Positions 15,688 to 25,321 are shown, counted from the stretch's first letter. The stretch is 64,000 bases of DNA from Pseudotabrizicola alkalilacus (GCF_003443995.1 NZ_QWEY01000007.1:124001-188000), one strand, 5' to 3'. The notes: generated by a model from the sequence alone, not told the origin. Numbers and translations: made by a program.

Positions 15688-16581
15688 TCAGCCCGGAACC
15701 ACCATGCCCTTGCCCTTGGCCAGTTCGCGCATCTTGGTTTGCAGCTTTTCAAACGCCCGCACCTCAATCTGGCGGATACGTTCCCGGCTGACCGAGTGCT
15801 TTTCCGACAGGGTTTCCAGCGTCACCGGCTCATCCGCCAGACGGCGCTGCATCAGGATTTCCTTTTCCCGGTCGTTCAGCACCGACATCGCCTGCACCAG
15901 CAGACGACGGCGGATCAGCAACTCGTCGCTTTCGGCATAAGCCTCAGCCTGATCGGAGTTTTCATCCTCCAGCCAGTCCTGCCACTGCGCGCCGCCATCC
16001 TCGGACCCGACCGTCGCGTTGAGCGAGGCATCGGCCCCGGCCATACGCCGGTTCATGGCGATGACCTCTTCTTCGGTGACCGACAGATCCTTGGCGATCT
16101 GGGCCACGTTTTCCGGGCGCAGATCGCCCTCTTCCAGCGCGCCGAGTTTGGCCTTGGCCTTGCGCAGGTTGAAGAACAGCTTTTTCTGCGCGCTTGTGGT
16201 GCCCAGTTTCACCAGCGACCACGAGCGCAGGATGTATTCCTGAATGCTGGCCCTGATCCACCACATCGCATAGGTTGCCAGACGAAAGCCACGTTCGGGG
16301 TCAAACCGTTTGACCGCCTGCATCAGACCGACATTCGCTTCGGAAATCACCTCAGCCTGCGGCAGGCCGTAGCCGCGATAGCCCATGGCGATTTTGGCCG
16401 CCAGACGCAGGTGGCTGGTCACCAGCTTGTGCGCCGACGCGCTGTCCTGCCGGTCAACCCAGGCCTTGGCCAGCATGTATTCTTCTTCCGGTTCCAGCAG
16501 CGGAAATTTGCGGATTTCCTGCATATACCGGTTCAAGCCCTGTTCCGGGCTTGGTGCGGGTAGGTTGGTATAGGTGCTCAT
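15688..16581 (-). CDS. rpoH: RNA polymerase heat-shock sigma factor RpoH
   Basis: A 297-residue sigma-32-type factor. Region 2 includes LRLAAKIAMGYRGYGLPQAEVISEANVGLMQAVKRFDPERGFRLATYAMWWIRASIQEYIL. The RpoH box is QKKLFFNLRKAKAKL, and region 4 ends SVSRERIRQIEVRAFEKL. It directs transcription of heat-shock and stress genes. Alphaproteobacteria often have two RpoH copies, and from this window I cannot tell which this is. A strong terminator follows at 15639-15665. The upstream 167 bases separate it from rluD, which is read in the same direction. Confidence 0.95.
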   Translation of the reverse strand: MSTYTNLPAPSPEQGLNRYMQEIRKFPLLEPEEEYMLAKAWVDRQDSASAHKLVTSHLRLAAKIAMGYRGYGLPQAEVISEANVGLMQAVKRFDPERGFRLATYAMWWIRASIQEYILRSWSLVKLGTTSAQKKLFFNLRKAKAKLGALEEGDLRPENVAQIAKDLSVTEEEVIAMNRRMAGADASLNATVGSEDGGAQWQDWLEDENSDQAEAYAESDELLIRRRLLVQAMSVLNDREKEILMQRRLADEPVTLETLSEKHSVSRERIRQIEVRAFEKLQTKMRELAKGKGMVVPG

Positions 16582-16748
16582 CTCTTGCCCCCTGTTATCC
16601 CCGGTGCCATCAGCCCCCGGGGGACCAAGTTACCTAAGGTCTGTGCGCCGCCCCTTCAAGGGCACGGGTTATCATCCCTGACTTAACGCAGAATGAAGGC
16701 ACTTTCGTTCCCATAGGGAAGGTTTGTGACCGGGTTCTCACGCGAATG

Positions 16749-17807
16749 TCACTCTTTGGGGGTGCGCATCGCCTCCAACAGAGTCGCCATGTCCTCGGGC
16801 AAGGGTGAGGTGAACTCCAGCCATTCATCCGTCACCGGGTGGGTAAAGCCCAGCGTGGCCGCGTGCAGCGCCTGCCGGGGAAAGCCGTTGCCCTGCTCGG
16901 CCGCCAACGGGGTCAACGCCTTTGGCGACAGCTTGCGCTTGCCGCCATAGGTCTGATCGCCCAGCAAGCCATGCCCGGCATGCGCCATATGCACCCGGAT
17001 CTGATGGGTGCGCCCGGTTTCCAGCCAGCATTCCACCAGCGCCGCCTGATCGGCAAACGCCTCCAGCACCCGCACCCGTGTCACCGCGTGGCGGCCGTCG
17101 TGCCAGACCACGGCCTGACGCTGGCGGTCGGTCTTGTGGCGCGCCAGCAAGGTGGCGATCTTGATGATGCCGCCGGTTTCAAAAGTGACGCCCTTGATCC
17201 CGCGCAGGCGTGGGTCAGCGGCATTGGGCACGGCATGGACCAGCGCCAGATAGCGGCGGTTCACGTCATGCTTTTCAAACTGGACCGCCAGCCCGTGATG
17301 CGCCTTGTCGGATTTCGCCACCACCAACAGGCCGGTGGTGTCCTTGTCGATCCGATGGACAATACCGGGGCGACGCTCGCCGCCGATGCCCGACAGCGTG
17401 TCGCCGCAATGCGCCAGCAGCGCGTTGACCAGCGTTCCCGATGGCGTGCCGGGCGCCGGGTGCACCACCATGCCCACGGGTTTGTCGACCACGATCAGGT
17501 GGTCGTCCTCATAGATCACGGTCAGGGGAATATCTTCGGCCAGCGTATCCACGCTGACCGGCGGGTCAAGGACCAGGGTGATGACTTCGCCATCCTCCAC
17601 CTTGATCTTGGGGTCAGTCAGCGCCTCACCGCCGCGCCAGACGGCCCCCTCAGCGATCATCTTCATCAGCCGGGTGCGCGACAGCGACGCTTCCTCTGGC
17701 ACCGAACGCGCAAGCGCCTTATCAAGACGGTCAGCGCAGCCCTCGGCGATGGTCACCTGCAGGGTGATATCCTCGTCCTCGGATGCATCGGCAAAAGGGT
17801 CTGACAT
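16749..17807 (-). CDS. rluD: RluA-family 23S rRNA pseudouridine synthase (RluD-like)
   Basis: A 352-residue enzyme. An S4 RNA-binding domain occupies residues ~20-80 (ADRLDKALARSVP, LSRTRLMKMIAEGAV). The catalytic Asp is in the signature HRIDKDTTGLLVVAK, and ETGRTHQIRVHMAHAGHGLLGD follows. It isomerises specific uridines in 23S rRNA helix 69 if it is RluD proper; other RluA-family targets are possible. The start at 17807 is preceded by AGGAG. That ATG shares two bases with the ATG of the divergent small membrane protein (CATG), so each gene carries its ribosome-binding site inside the other's first codons. Confidence 0.92.
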   Translation of the reverse strand: MSDPFADASEDEDITLQVTIAEGCADRLDKALARSVPEEASLSRTRLMKMIAEGAVWRGGEALTDPKIKVEDGEVITLVLDPPVSVDTLAEDIPLTVIYEDDHLIVVDKPVGMVVHPAPGTPSGTLVNALLAHCGDTLSGIGGERRPGIVHRIDKDTTGLLVVAKSDKAHHGLAVQFEKHDVNRRYLALVHAVPNAADPRLRGIKGVTFETGGIIKIATLLARHKTDRQRQAVVWHDGRHAVTRVRVLEAFADQAALVECWLETGRTHQIRVHMAHAGHGLLGDQTYGGKRKLSPKALTPLAAEQGNGFPRQALHAATLGFTHPVTDEWLEFTSPLPEDMATLLEAMRTPKE

Positions 17808-18141
17808 GAACAACACTCCTGACTCCGAAGCGCTTCCGCCTTCGCTGAGACTTCTGAAATGGCTGGTGATCGTTCTCACCGCCACGATGATTGTCGGTGT
17901 CATAACCGTGGTTGGCCTGCTTGTCACCCGGATGCCGGATATCTCCCCACTGGCCACGCCGGACCAGCTGGCGATGCCCGAAGGCGCGCGCCCGGCGGCG
18001 GTGACGATGGGCCGCGATTTCATTGCCGTGGTGACAGAGGATGACCGGATTCTGATCTTCGGGCGCGATGGCGCGTTCCGGCAAGAGGTTGCTGTGATCC
18101 CCGGCACAACTGCGGGTGCTGTGCCAAACAGTCAGCCGTAA
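17806..18141 (+). CDS. Small single-span membrane protein, DUF6476-like
   Basis: A 111-residue protein. Residues ~1-17 are cytoplasmic, ~18-42 form one transmembrane helix (LVIVLTATMIVGVITVVGLLV), and the rest is a periplasmic domain (GARPAAVTMGRDFIAVVTEDDRILIFGRDG) that resembles a single beta-propeller-like blade. I recall this layout in a Rhodobacteraceae family of unknown function (DUF6476), but cannot confirm the match. The ATG at 17806 has AAAAGGG about 7 bases upstream, inside rluD's first codons on the other strand. No function is assigned. Confidence 0.8.
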   Translation: MNNTPDSEALPPSLRLLKWLVIVLTATMIVGVITVVGLLVTRMPDISPLATPDQLAMPEGARPAAVTMGRDFIAVVTEDDRILIFGRDGAFRQEVAVIPGTTAGAVPNSQP

Positions 18142-18159
18142 CGGTCATGCCAGCTGGGA

Positions 18160-18576
18160 TCAGGTGCGTTTGAGACGGATCACGACATCAACGCGGGAAA
18201 TTTCGGTGCCTTCGGGCGCGTCGGGCAGGCCGCTGATCTCCAGCTGGTCTTTGGGCGCGTCGGTCAGCTCCGCGGTGTCTTCCCAATAGAAATGAGGATG
18301 GTCATCCATGCGGGTGTCGAAATAGCTTTTCGACCCGTCCACCACGACCTCATTCATCAGGCCCGCCGAGCAAAACGCACGCAGGGTGTTGTAAACCGTG
18401 GCAAGGCTGACCCGGTCACCCGACTCGACCGACAGCGCGAACAGGCTTTCCGCCGTGACATGGCGGTTGAGACCGTCACCGACCAGCAGGCTGGCAAGCG
18501 ACAGCCGCTGGCGCGTCGGGCGCAATCCGCCCCGCGCCAGCCATTCCGTTCCGCGATCCAGTGCCGTATTTTCCAT
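18160..18576 (-). CDS. irr: Iron response regulator Irr (Fur family)
   Basis: A 138-residue Fur-family repressor. The winged helix occupies residues ~10-90 ([50 protein letters not shown]). The dimerisation domain has the His-rich [11 protein letters not shown] in place of the Fur metal sites, which is typical of Irr. In alphaproteobacteria Irr senses heme and controls iron-use and iron-storage genes through the ICE operator. A perfect ICE site lies before dps at 43877 in this window. The ATG at 18576 is preferred (AGGA upstream) over a TTG two codons earlier. It is divergent from fabA. Confidence 0.93.
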   Translation of the reverse strand: MENTALDRGTEWLARGGLRPTRQRLSLASLLVGDGLNRHVTAESLFALSVESGDRVSLATVYNTLRAFCSAGLMNEVVVDGSKSYFDTRMDDHPHFYWEDTAELTDAPKDQLEISGLPDAPEGTEISRVDVVIRLKRT

Positions 18577-18599
18577 GCCCAATCCTGTCTTCTTCCTTC

Positions 18600-18628
18600 A
18601 TATAAAGCGTGCGGCCCCGGAAATTCAA
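18600..18628 (-). promoter_or_regulatory. Candidate sigma-70 promoter for irr
   Basis: On the minus strand TTGAAT (18628-18623) and TTATAT (18605-18600) are separated by 17 bases and end 23 bases before the irr ATG. There is no ICE palindrome here, so autoregulation through ICE is not evident. Confidence 0.45.
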
Positions 18629-18756
18629 TGGAAATCATGGCCTGCACCACGCCCGCGCCGCGTCAGGTACTGTGCCGGGCACCCTTGCCTCTGACTCGCT
18701 GCGAGTGTTACAGCATTGAAACGAAGGACACCAAAAACAAAGGGGAACCGTCGGCC

Positions 18757-19266
18757 ATGGGGCAATTTCCGTCAAGCTTTGACAAAGACGCACTTCTGGC
18801 CTGCGCGCGCGGCGAACTTTTTGGCCCCGGCAATGCTCAGTTGCCTGCGCCGCCAATGCTGATGATGGACCGCATCACCGACATCTCGGAGGATGGCGGG
18901 GAATTTGGCAAAGGGCATGTGGTGGCGGAATTCGACATCACCCCCGACCTGTGGTTCTTTGACTGCCACTTCCCCGGCAATCCGATCATGCCCGGCTGTC
19001 TTGGCCTTGACGGTCTGTGGCAGCTGACCGGCTTCAACCTGGGCTGGCGCGGTTGGCAAGGGCGCGGCTATGCGCTGGGTGTGGGTGAGGTCAAGCTGAC
19101 CGGCATGGTACGGCCCGACCGCAAGATGCTGCGCTATTTCGTCGATTTCACCAAGGCGCTGTCGACCCGCCGCCTGACCATGGGCGTGGCCAATGGCCGG
19201 GTGGAAGCCGACGGCGAAGTCATTTACCAAGTGACTGATATGAAAGTCGCCCTGTCAGCCAACTGA
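18757..19266 (+). CDS. fabA: 3-hydroxydecanoyl-ACP dehydratase/isomerase FabA
   Basis: A 169-residue hot-dog-fold enzyme with the active-site His in [19 protein letters not shown] and the Asp in the same block, preceded by [13 protein letters not shown]. It dehydrates 3-hydroxydecanoyl-ACP and isomerises the product to the cis-3 form, starting unsaturated fatty acid synthesis in the cytoplasm. AGGGGAA precedes the ATG. It begins the fabA-fabB-fabI operon, in which FabB elongates its product. Its stop codon lies within a 17-base tandem duplication. Confidence 0.96.
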   Translation: MGQFPSSFDKDALLACARGELFGPGNAQLPAPPMLMMDRITDISEDGGEFGKGHVVAEFDITPDLWFFDCHFPGNPIMPGCLGLDGLWQLTGFNLGWRGWQGRGYALGVGEVKLTGMVRPDRKMLRYFVDFTKALSTRRLTMGVANGRVEADGEVIYQVTDMKVALSAN

Positions 19267-19292
19267 TCCAGAACGCCAACTGATCCAGAACG
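19259..19292 (+). repeat. 17-base tandem duplication at the fabA stop
   Basis: The 17-base unit CCAACTGATCCAGAACG occurs twice head to tail (19259-19275 and 19276-19292). The first copy contains the fabA stop TGA; the second lies in the fabA-fabB gap just before the AAGGAG of fabB. The duplication does not alter either protein. Confidence 0.9.
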
Positions 19293-19304
19293 AAGGAGTC
19301 GCCC

Positions 19305-20534
19305 ATGCGTCGCGTTGTCATCACCGGCATCGGCATTGTTTCCCCCATCGGCAACACCGCCGCCGAGGTCGAAGCATCCCTGCGGGCCGGAAAATCCGGC
19401 ATTGTCTTTGCACCGGAATACGCCGAGCGCGGGTTCCGCAGCCAGATTCACGGCCAGCCGCAGATCGTGCTGGAAGACAATATCGACAAGCGCGACCTGC
19501 GGTTCATGGGCGATGGTGCGGCCTATAACTTCATCGCCATGCGTCAGGCGATCGAAGATTCGGGGCTGGAGGCGTCGGACATCTCGAACGACCGCACCGG
19601 CATCATCGTGGGCTCCGGCGGGCCATCGACCAAGTCGTTCTTCAAGGCCCATAACATCGTACGCGACTCCGGCAGCCCGAAGCGGATCGGGCCTTTTGGC
19701 GTGACCAAGGGCATGTCCTCGACCAACTCCGCCTGCCTGGCGACGCCGTTCAAGATCAAGGGTGTGAACTACTCGATCACTTCGGCCTGCTCCACCTCGG
19801 CGCATTGCATCGGCAATGGCACCGAGTTGATCCAGTTCGGCAAGCAGGACATCGTGTTTGCCGGCGGCGGCGAAGAGCTGGACTGGACCCTGTCTTGCCT
19901 GTTCGACGCGATGGGGGCGATGTCGTCGAAATACAACGATGCGCCGGAAACCGCATCCCGCGCCTTTGACGCCACCCGCGATGGCTTTGTCATCGCAGGC
20001 GGCGGCGGTGTAGTGGTGCTCGAAGAGCTGAACCACGCGCTCGCACGCGGGGCCAAGATCTATGCCGAAGTCACCGGCTATGGTGCCACCTCCGACGGCC
20101 ACGACATGGTCGCCCCAAGCGGTGAGGGCGGTGAGCGGTCGATGCGGCAGGCGATCTCCACCCTGCCCTCGGATCGCAAGATCAGCTACATCAATGCCCA
20201 TGGCACCAGCACGCCCGCAGGCGACGTGACCGAGGTGAAAGCCGTGCGCCGGGTGTTTGGCGACGGCTCGGTGCCGCCAATCTCGTCCACCAAATCGCTG
20301 ACCGGCCACAGCCTGGGTGCCACCGGCGTGCATGAGGCGATCTATTCGCTGCTGATGCTGAATGGCAGCTTCATCACCGCCTCGGCCAATGTCACCCAGC
20401 TCGACCCCGAGCTGAAGCCCGAAGAAATCGCCACCACCTATCGCGAGGGCGTCGATATGGATTCGGTCCTGTCGAACAGTTTCGGCTTTGGCGGCACCAA
20501 TGCGACATTGGTGATGAGCAAGTATCGCGCGTAA
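19305..20534 (+). CDS. fabB: Beta-ketoacyl-ACP synthase I FabB
   Basis: A 409-residue condensing enzyme with the Cys-His-His active site: Cys in [14 protein letters not shown], His in [11 protein letters not shown] and His in [12 protein letters not shown]. It elongates acyl-ACP with malonyl-ACP, including the cis-3-decenoyl-ACP made by FabA. GAAGGAG precedes the ATG. The FabA-FabB pairing identifies it as the FabB rather than FabF type, although the sequence classes are close. Confidence 0.95.
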   Translation: MRRVVITGIGIVSPIGNTAAEVEASLRAGKSGIVFAPEYAERGFRSQIHGQPQIVLEDNIDKRDLRFMGDGAAYNFIAMRQAIEDSGLEASDISNDRTGIIVGSGGPSTKSFFKAHNIVRDSGSPKRIGPFGVTKGMSSTNSACLATPFKIKGVNYSITSACSTSAHCIGNGTELIQFGKQDIVFAGGGEELDWTLSCLFDAMGAMSSKYNDAPETASRAFDATRDGFVIAGGGGVVVLEELNHALARGAKIYAEVTGYGATSDGHDMVAPSGEGGERSMRQAISTLPSDRKISYINAHGTSTPAGDVTEVKAVRRVFGDGSVPPISSTKSLTGHSLGATGVHEAIYSLLMLNGSFITASANVTQLDPELKPEEIATTYREGVDMDSVLSNSFGFGGTNATLVMSKYRA

Positions 20535-20544
20535 GGAACAGATC

Positions 20545-21333
20545 ATGGCCGGTTGGATGAAGGGCAAGCGCGGGCTTGTCATGGGCGTGGCGAATGAACG
20601 CTCGATTGCCTGGGGCATTGCCAAGACGCTGGCCGAAGAGGGCGCGGAGCTGGCGTTTTCCTATCAGGGCGATGCATTCGGCAAGCGGGTGGAGCCTTTG
20701 GCGGCCAGCGTCGGGTCTGATCTGCTGGTCGATGTCGATGTCACCAATGACGCCAGCATGGATGCCTGCTTTGCCACGCTCAAGGAGCGGTGGGGAACGA
20801 TGGATTTCCTGATCCACGCCATCGCCTTTTCTGACAAGACCGAGCTGACCGGGCGGTTCATCAACACGTCGCGCGGGAATTTTCAGAACTCGCTGACCAT
20901 TTCGTGCTTTTCCTTCATCGACGTGGCACGGCGCGCGTCAGAGCTGATGCCGGACGGCGGCAGCCTGATCACCCTGACCTTTCAGGGCTCGAACCGGGTC
21001 TCGCCGAATTACAACGTGATGGGCGTAGCCAAAGCAGCGCTGGAAAGTGCGACGCGCTATCTGGCCAACGATCTGGGGCCGCAAAAGGTGCGGGTGAATG
21101 CGATTTCGCCCGGCCCGATGAAAACGCTGGCCGGGGCAGCCATTGGCGGCGCGCGCGCCACCTATCGCCATACCGAGGAGAACGCGCCGTTGCGCGCGAA
21201 TGCCACGCTGGACGCGATTGGCGGCACGGCGGCCTGGCTGTGTTCAGACTTTGGCGCCTCGACCACGGGTGAGGTGATCCACGTCGATGGCGGCTATCAC
21301 GTGCTGGGCTTCCCGCAACCCGCAAACATGTAA
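20545..21333 (+). CDS. fabI: NADH-dependent enoyl-ACP reductase FabI
   Basis: A 262-residue SDR-fold reductase. The N-terminal GLVMGVANERSIAWGIAKTLAEEGAELAF is the FabI-specific nucleotide-binding loop. The catalytic Tyr and Lys are in YNVMGVAKAALES, and SPGPMKTLAG is also FabI-like. It reduces enoyl-ACP in the last step of each elongation cycle and is the target class of triclosan-type inhibitors. It is the third gene of the fab operon, 10 bases after fabB, and is followed by an AT-rich hairpin. Confidence 0.95.
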   Translation: MAGWMKGKRGLVMGVANERSIAWGIAKTLAEEGAELAFSYQGDAFGKRVEPLAASVGSDLLVDVDVTNDASMDACFATLKERWGTMDFLIHAIAFSDKTELTGRFINTSRGNFQNSLTISCFSFIDVARRASELMPDGGSLITLTFQGSNRVSPNYNVMGVAKAALESATRYLANDLGPQKVRVNAISPGPMKTLAGAAIGGARATYRHTEENAPLRANATLDAIGGTAAWLCSDFGASTTGEVIHVDGGYHVLGFPQPANM

Positions 21334-21339
21334 GCAGAT

Positions 21340-21358
21340 GAATTTTCTGCGAAAATTC
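21340..21358. terminator. Candidate bidirectional terminator between fabI and the GS-like gene
   Basis: GAATTTTC (21340-21347) and GAAAATTC (21351-21358) form a perfect 8-bp AT-rich stem with a 3-base loop in the 34-base gap between convergent genes. The T-tract is short on either strand, so termination is only suggested. Confidence 0.45.
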
Positions 21359-21367
21359 GTTAAACGG

Positions 21368-22762
21368 TCAGACCGTGTGCAGATAAAGATCGAAATCGAC
21401 CTCTGACACGGTGCGCATCACCCGCGCGTATTCTGCCGATTTGACGGCAGTAAACGTGCGATGCATGTCTTCCCCCAAGGCCTCTTTCAGGAAAGCAGAG
21501 CCTTTCGCCGCCTCGATCGCCTGCCGCCAGTCCAGCGGGATCGCGGGCGCATCCTGCCCGTCCTCATACCCATTGCCGACCGTTTCCGGGCCGGGGTCGA
21601 TCTTGTGCTGCAAGCCATGGCGGATGCCTGCAAGAACCGTCGCGGCCACCAGATACGGGTTTGCATCCACCCCGGCCGGGCGATGTTCGATCCGCCGTGC
21701 CCGGATATCGCCTGCTGGGATCCGCAGCGCCACCGAGCGGTTGTTCACCCCCCAGGTCGGGCTGACCGGCGCATAGCTTTGCGCGGCAAAGCGCCGCCAG
21801 GAATTGGCATGCGGCGCGAAAACCAGCATCGATTCCCCCATCGTGGCCCGCAGCCCCCCCAGGGCGTGCAGGATGGCGGCGTTCCACGCCCCCTCCTGCT
21901 CTTCAACAAAGACGTTCTTGCCGTTGTCATCCATCATCGACACGTGGAAATGCATGCCCGATCCGGCGTAATCCTCATTGGGCTTGGCCATGAAACAGGC
22001 GGTCACGCCATGCGCGCGGGCCTGCGCGCGCACGATCCGCTTCAGCCGCATCAGATCATCCGCCGCCTGCATCACATCGGTCCGGTAGTGCAGCGTCAGT
22101 TCATACTGGCCGGGGGCATATTCCGAGATCAGCGTTTCCGCCGTGATCCCGGCTTTGGCAGCCCCGGCGTAAATGTCGGAAAACAGCGGCAACATGCCAT
22201 GCAGATGATCGACCGAATACACCTCTGTCCGCGTCGAGGCCCGACCATCCAGCACGTCGCGCGCGGGCTGCACCTTGCCATCCGGACCACGCTCCTTGGC
22301 CAGCAGAAAGAACTCCAGCTCGAAGGCCCCGGCGGGCGTCAGCCCCTCGGCGGCCAGCGCATCGACCTGACGTTGCAGCGCGTGGCGCGGGTCAGAGGGC
22401 ATCGGCCTGCCCTCCAGATCATAAAGCGACATCAGGACTTCGCCGCGCGGCGGGATGGTGTTGTGCAGGGGAACCAACGTGCCGGGGATCGGCCAGGCGC
22501 GCAGATCGCCGTCGCCCTGATCCCAGATAAGCCCGGTTTCATGCACATCCTCGCCACAGATGTCGAGGCCAAGGATGGAAATTGGCAGATGTCGGCCATT
22601 GTTGTAAAATGACAGGAGTTCGGCCCGCCTTATGATCTTTCCCCGGCCAATTCCGTTTGAATCGTGCAAGACAATGTCAAAGGCTTCGATCTCGGGATGC
22701 GCTGCCAGAAAGGCTTCGGCCTCGGCGACCGTTGAACTGGAGGGGCTGGGACGGGTGTTCAT
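21368..22762 (-). CDS. Glutamine synthetase-like gamma-glutamyl-polyamine synthetase
   Basis: A 464-residue glutamine-synthetase-fold ligase. Recognisable blocks are GFELEFFLL-like GAFELEFFLLAKE, SGMHFHVSMMDDNGKNVF, the ATP site FAPHANSWRRF and RIEHRPAGVDANPYL. It lacks the adenylylation-loop context of GlnA, and the N-terminal HPEIEAFDIVLHDSNGIGRGK is that of the GlnT/PuuA-type group, which joins glutamate to amines such as putrescine using ATP. Only 7 bases separate it from the upstream class III aminotransferase, a common polyamine-catabolism pairing. Substrate assignment is inference. Confidence 0.85.
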   Translation of the reverse strand: MNTRPSPSSSTVAEAEAFLAAHPEIEAFDIVLHDSNGIGRGKIIRRAELLSFYNNGRHLPISILGLDICGEDVHETGLIWDQGDGDLRAWPIPGTLVPLHNTIPPRGEVLMSLYDLEGRPMPSDPRHALQRQVDALAAEGLTPAGAFELEFFLLAKERGPDGKVQPARDVLDGRASTRTEVYSVDHLHGMLPLFSDIYAGAAKAGITAETLISEYAPGQYELTLHYRTDVMQAADDLMRLKRIVRAQARAHGVTACFMAKPNEDYAGSGMHFHVSMMDDNGKNVFVEEQEGAWNAAILHALGGLRATMGESMLVFAPHANSWRRFAAQSYAPVSPTWGVNNRSVALRIPAGDIRARRIEHRPAGVDANPYLVAATVLAGIRHGLQHKIDPGPETVGNGYEDGQDAPAIPLDWRQAIEAAKGSAFLKEALGEDMHRTFTAVKSAEYARVMRTVSEVDFDLYLHTV

Positions 22763-22769
22763 GGGAACC

Positions 22770-24137
22770 TCAGGCAAAGAGTTCGGACAGGATTTCGTCA
22801 AAGGCCAGAACCAGCCGGTCAATCTGGCGTGGTTTGGTCGCCGGGCTGACCAGCATCATGTTGTGGAACGGCGCGATCAGACAGCCCCGGTTCAGAAGCG
22901 CAATGTGCAGCGCCGCCTCGACCTGCGGCTGATGCGCAGCGGCGGCCTCGGTCCCGTTGTGCAGCGGGCCGGGGGCGCAGATGAACTCCACCCGCGCGCC
23001 GACCCGGACAACGTGCCATGGCGCGCCGTGGGTGGTGATCGACGCCTCCAGCCCCGCGGCCAGCCGCGCCGCCCCCTTTTCCATATGGGCATAGGCATCT
23101 TTGGTCATGACTTCGGAAAGTGTCGCCACCAGACAGGCAAACTGCATCGGGTTGGCCGACAGCGTGGTACCCATGCCGGAATGGCCGGGCGGGCGGCGGG
23201 CGTCATAGTCGTTAAAGCGGGTCGCCACCGCGTCGGTCATCCCCCACACCGCCGTTGGCATCCCCCCGGCGACGCATTTGCCGACCACGAACATGTCAGG
23301 CGACAAGCCGTGCAGGCGGGTATAGCCGCCAAGCCCTGAGGAAATGGTATGGGTCTCATCCAGGATCAGCAGCGCGCCATAGCGGCTTGACAGCTGGCGC
23401 AGGCCGTCGTGAAAGCCTGCCTCAGGCAGCACCATGCAGGAGTTGGTCATCACCGGCTCGGTCAGGATGGCGGCGACATCACCTTTGGCCAGGGCCGCCT
23501 CGACCCCGGCCAGATCGTTGAACTCGCAGACCACTGCCCCAAGGCTCAGATCCTGCACCTGCCCCACCAGCCCGGCGCGGTTGACGGTGCTGCCATCCAC
23601 CAGCTCGACCATCGTGTCATCCAGTGTGCCATGGTAGCAGCCATGAAACACCAGCACCTTTGGCCGCCCGGTCACCGCCCGCGCCACGCGCAGGGCAAAG
23701 CGGTTGGCGTCGGTGGCGGTGGTGGCGATCTGCCAGCGGAAAGCGCCAAAGCGGTCGGTCAGCAGCTGACCCGCCTGCATCGCGGCCGCCGTGGGCAGCA
23801 TATAGGTCAGCCCGTGGCGTGCCTGTTTGCGGATCGCCGCAGCCACCGGCTTTGGCGAATGGCCGAACATGCTGCCGGTGTCGCCCAGACAGAAATCGTC
23901 AATGCCATAGCCGTCAATATCGGTGATCCGCGCGCCTTTGGCACTGTCGACCAGCGGCAGATGCGGCATCGGCCAGTCGCGCATCCAATGCATCGGCACG
24001 CCGTTGAGAAAGGCCCCTGCCCCCTCGGCCAGCGCCTTGGCCGATTTCGGCCGCGACCGGGCATAACGGCTGGCCTCGCGCGCGGCAAAGGCGGCAAGGC
24101 GGTCGGTCTGGACTCCGGCAACGGATGGCTGTGACAT
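22770..24137 (-). CDS. PLP-dependent class III aminotransferase (putrescine/omega-amino type)
   Basis: A 455-residue class III enzyme. The PLP-binding region includes LILDETHTISSGLGGYTR, and the Schiff-base Lys is in VVGKCVAGGMPTAVWGM; TEPVMTNSCMVLPEAGF and HGCYHGTLDD are also typical. It moves the amino group of an omega-amine or amino acid to a keto acceptor. It is transcribed just before the gamma-glutamyl ligase-like gene, so a polyamine or related amine is the likely substrate. The start at 24137 (MSQPSVAG) replaces an open frame beginning 15 codons earlier. A glutamate-1-semialdehyde aminomutase role is less likely because of this context. Confidence 0.85.
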   Translation of the reverse strand: MSQPSVAGVQTDRLAAFAAREASRYARSRPKSAKALAEGAGAFLNGVPMHWMRDWPMPHLPLVDSAKGARITDIDGYGIDDFCLGDTGSMFGHSPKPVAAAIRKQARHGLTYMLPTAAAMQAGQLLTDRFGAFRWQIATTATDANRFALRVARAVTGRPKVLVFHGCYHGTLDDTMVELVDGSTVNRAGLVGQVQDLSLGAVVCEFNDLAGVEAALAKGDVAAILTEPVMTNSCMVLPEAGFHDGLRQLSSRYGALLILDETHTISSGLGGYTRLHGLSPDMFVVGKCVAGGMPTAVWGMTDAVATRFNDYDARRPPGHSGMGTTLSANPMQFACLVATLSEVMTKDAYAHMEKGAARLAAGLEASITTHGAPWHVVRVGARVEFICAPGPLHNGTEAAAAHQPQVEAALHIALLNRGCLIAPFHNMMLVSPATKPRQIDRLVLAFDEILSELFA

Positions 24138-24206
24138 GGCGGCCCCTTTGGTTTGCCGCAGTATTGCCGGGAATTTGATCAAATGGAAGGGTTTGTGGAC
24201 GCCGCG

Positions 24207-24254
24207 ACGGGGGCTCTGCCCCCGTACCCCCGGAGTATTTTCAAAAGCAGCAAA
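24207..24254 (+). repeat. GC-hairpin repeat, copy 3
   Basis: An 8-bp perfect stem (ACGGGGGC at 24207-24214, GCCCCCGT at 24218-24225) with a TCT loop is followed by ACCCCC and the tail GGAGTATTTTCAAAAGCAGC. It lies in the 125-base gap between the aminotransferase start and the pyrD end. It is the most complete copy of the four and clearest for defining the element. Confidence 0.85.
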
Positions 24255-24262
24255 AGCAGGGG

Positions 24263-25321
24263 TCAGAGCCAGTCTGCGCGGCCGGTCCCTATAGCGTCGT
24301 GAACCGAGGCAAAGCCGTCACGGGCCAGCAGCGCCTCAAGGCCATGGGCGATGCGGACGGCGATGCCGATGCCCTGATAGACCATCGCAGTATACAGCTG
24401 CACCGCCGAGGCCCCGGCGCGGATCTTGGCATAGGCCTGATCGGCGTTTGAGATGCCGCCCACGCCGATCAGCGGCAGGCGACCAGCGGTGGCCAGCGAC
24501 AGCTGCGCCAGCACACGGGTAGACTTTTCGAACAATGGGGCACCAGAAAGACCGCCCATCTCGTCGCGGGCTGCACTTTTCAAACCTTCTCGCGAGAGCG
24601 TGGTGTTTGTTGCGATAATGCCGGACAGTCCCGCCGCCAGAGCAATCCCCCCGATTTCGGCAATCTCGTCGGGGCTCAGGTCGGGCGCGATCTTCAGGAA
24701 CACGGGGATCGGGATGGCAAGTCCGGCGCGCACCTCCATCACCCGCGCCAGCAGGGCGGACAGCGCGGCAGGTCCTTGCAGATCGCGCAGCTTTTCGGTG
24801 TTGGGCGAGCTGACATTGACGGTGGCGAAATCGACATGCGGGCCACAGGTCGCCAGCACCTGCGCGAAATCAGCGGCACGGTCGGCCGAGGTCTTGTTGG
24901 CCCCCAGATTGAGACCGATGGGCAGGGAGCGCGGGCGGCTCTGCAGACGGGCGGCGATAGCCTGCATGCCGTCATTGTTGAAGCCAAAGCGGTTGATGGC
25001 GGCGCGATCTTCGGTCAGCCGGAACAGGCGCGGCTTGGGGTTTCCCGGTTGCGGCAAGGGCGTGGCCGCCCCCACCTCCAGAAAGCCGAAACCAGAGCGG
25101 GACAGTGCCGCCAGCGCGGTCGCGTTCTTGTCAAACCCGGCGGCAAGGCCAACCGGATTGGCAAGCGCCATCCCCGCCAGCGTGCAGTCCAGGCGGGGCG
25201 AGGTCACCAGACCCGGCAGCGGCACCAAACCGGCGTTCAGCGCCCGGAGCGACAGGCCGTGTGCTGCCTCGGGGTCAATGCGGTGCAGGGCGGCAAGGCC
25301 CGCGCGTTCGATCAGGTTCAC
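24263..25321 (-). CDS. pyrD: Dihydroorotate dehydrogenase (quinone), class 2
   Basis: A 352-residue membrane-associated flavoenzyme. FMN-binding blocks are [14 protein letters not shown] and [23 protein letters not shown], with [13 protein letters not shown] following. The catalytic base is Ser in [16 protein letters not shown], the class-2 residue. The N-terminal ~40 residues form the quinone-side helical extension. It oxidises dihydroorotate to orotate in pyrimidine synthesis, passing electrons to quinone. Its start overlaps the DUF952 gene stop by 4 bases, so the two are coupled. Confidence 0.95.
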   Translation of the reverse strand: MNLIERAGLAALHRIDPEAAHGLSLRALNAGLVPLPGLVTSPRLDCTLAGMALANPVGLAAGFDKNATALAALSRSGFGFLEVGAATPLPQPGNPKPRLFRLTEDRAAINRFGFNNDGMQAIAARLQSRPRSLPIGLNLGANKTSADRAADFAQVLATCGPHVDFATVNVSSPNTEKLRDLQGPAALSALLARVMEVRAGLAIPIPVFLKIAPDLSPDEIAEIGGIALAAGLSGIIATNTTLSREGLKSAARDEMGGLSGAPLFEKSTRVLAQLSLATAGRLPLIGVGGISNADQAYAKIRAGASAVQLYTAMVYQGIGIAVRIAHGLEALLARDGFASVHDAIGTGRADWL

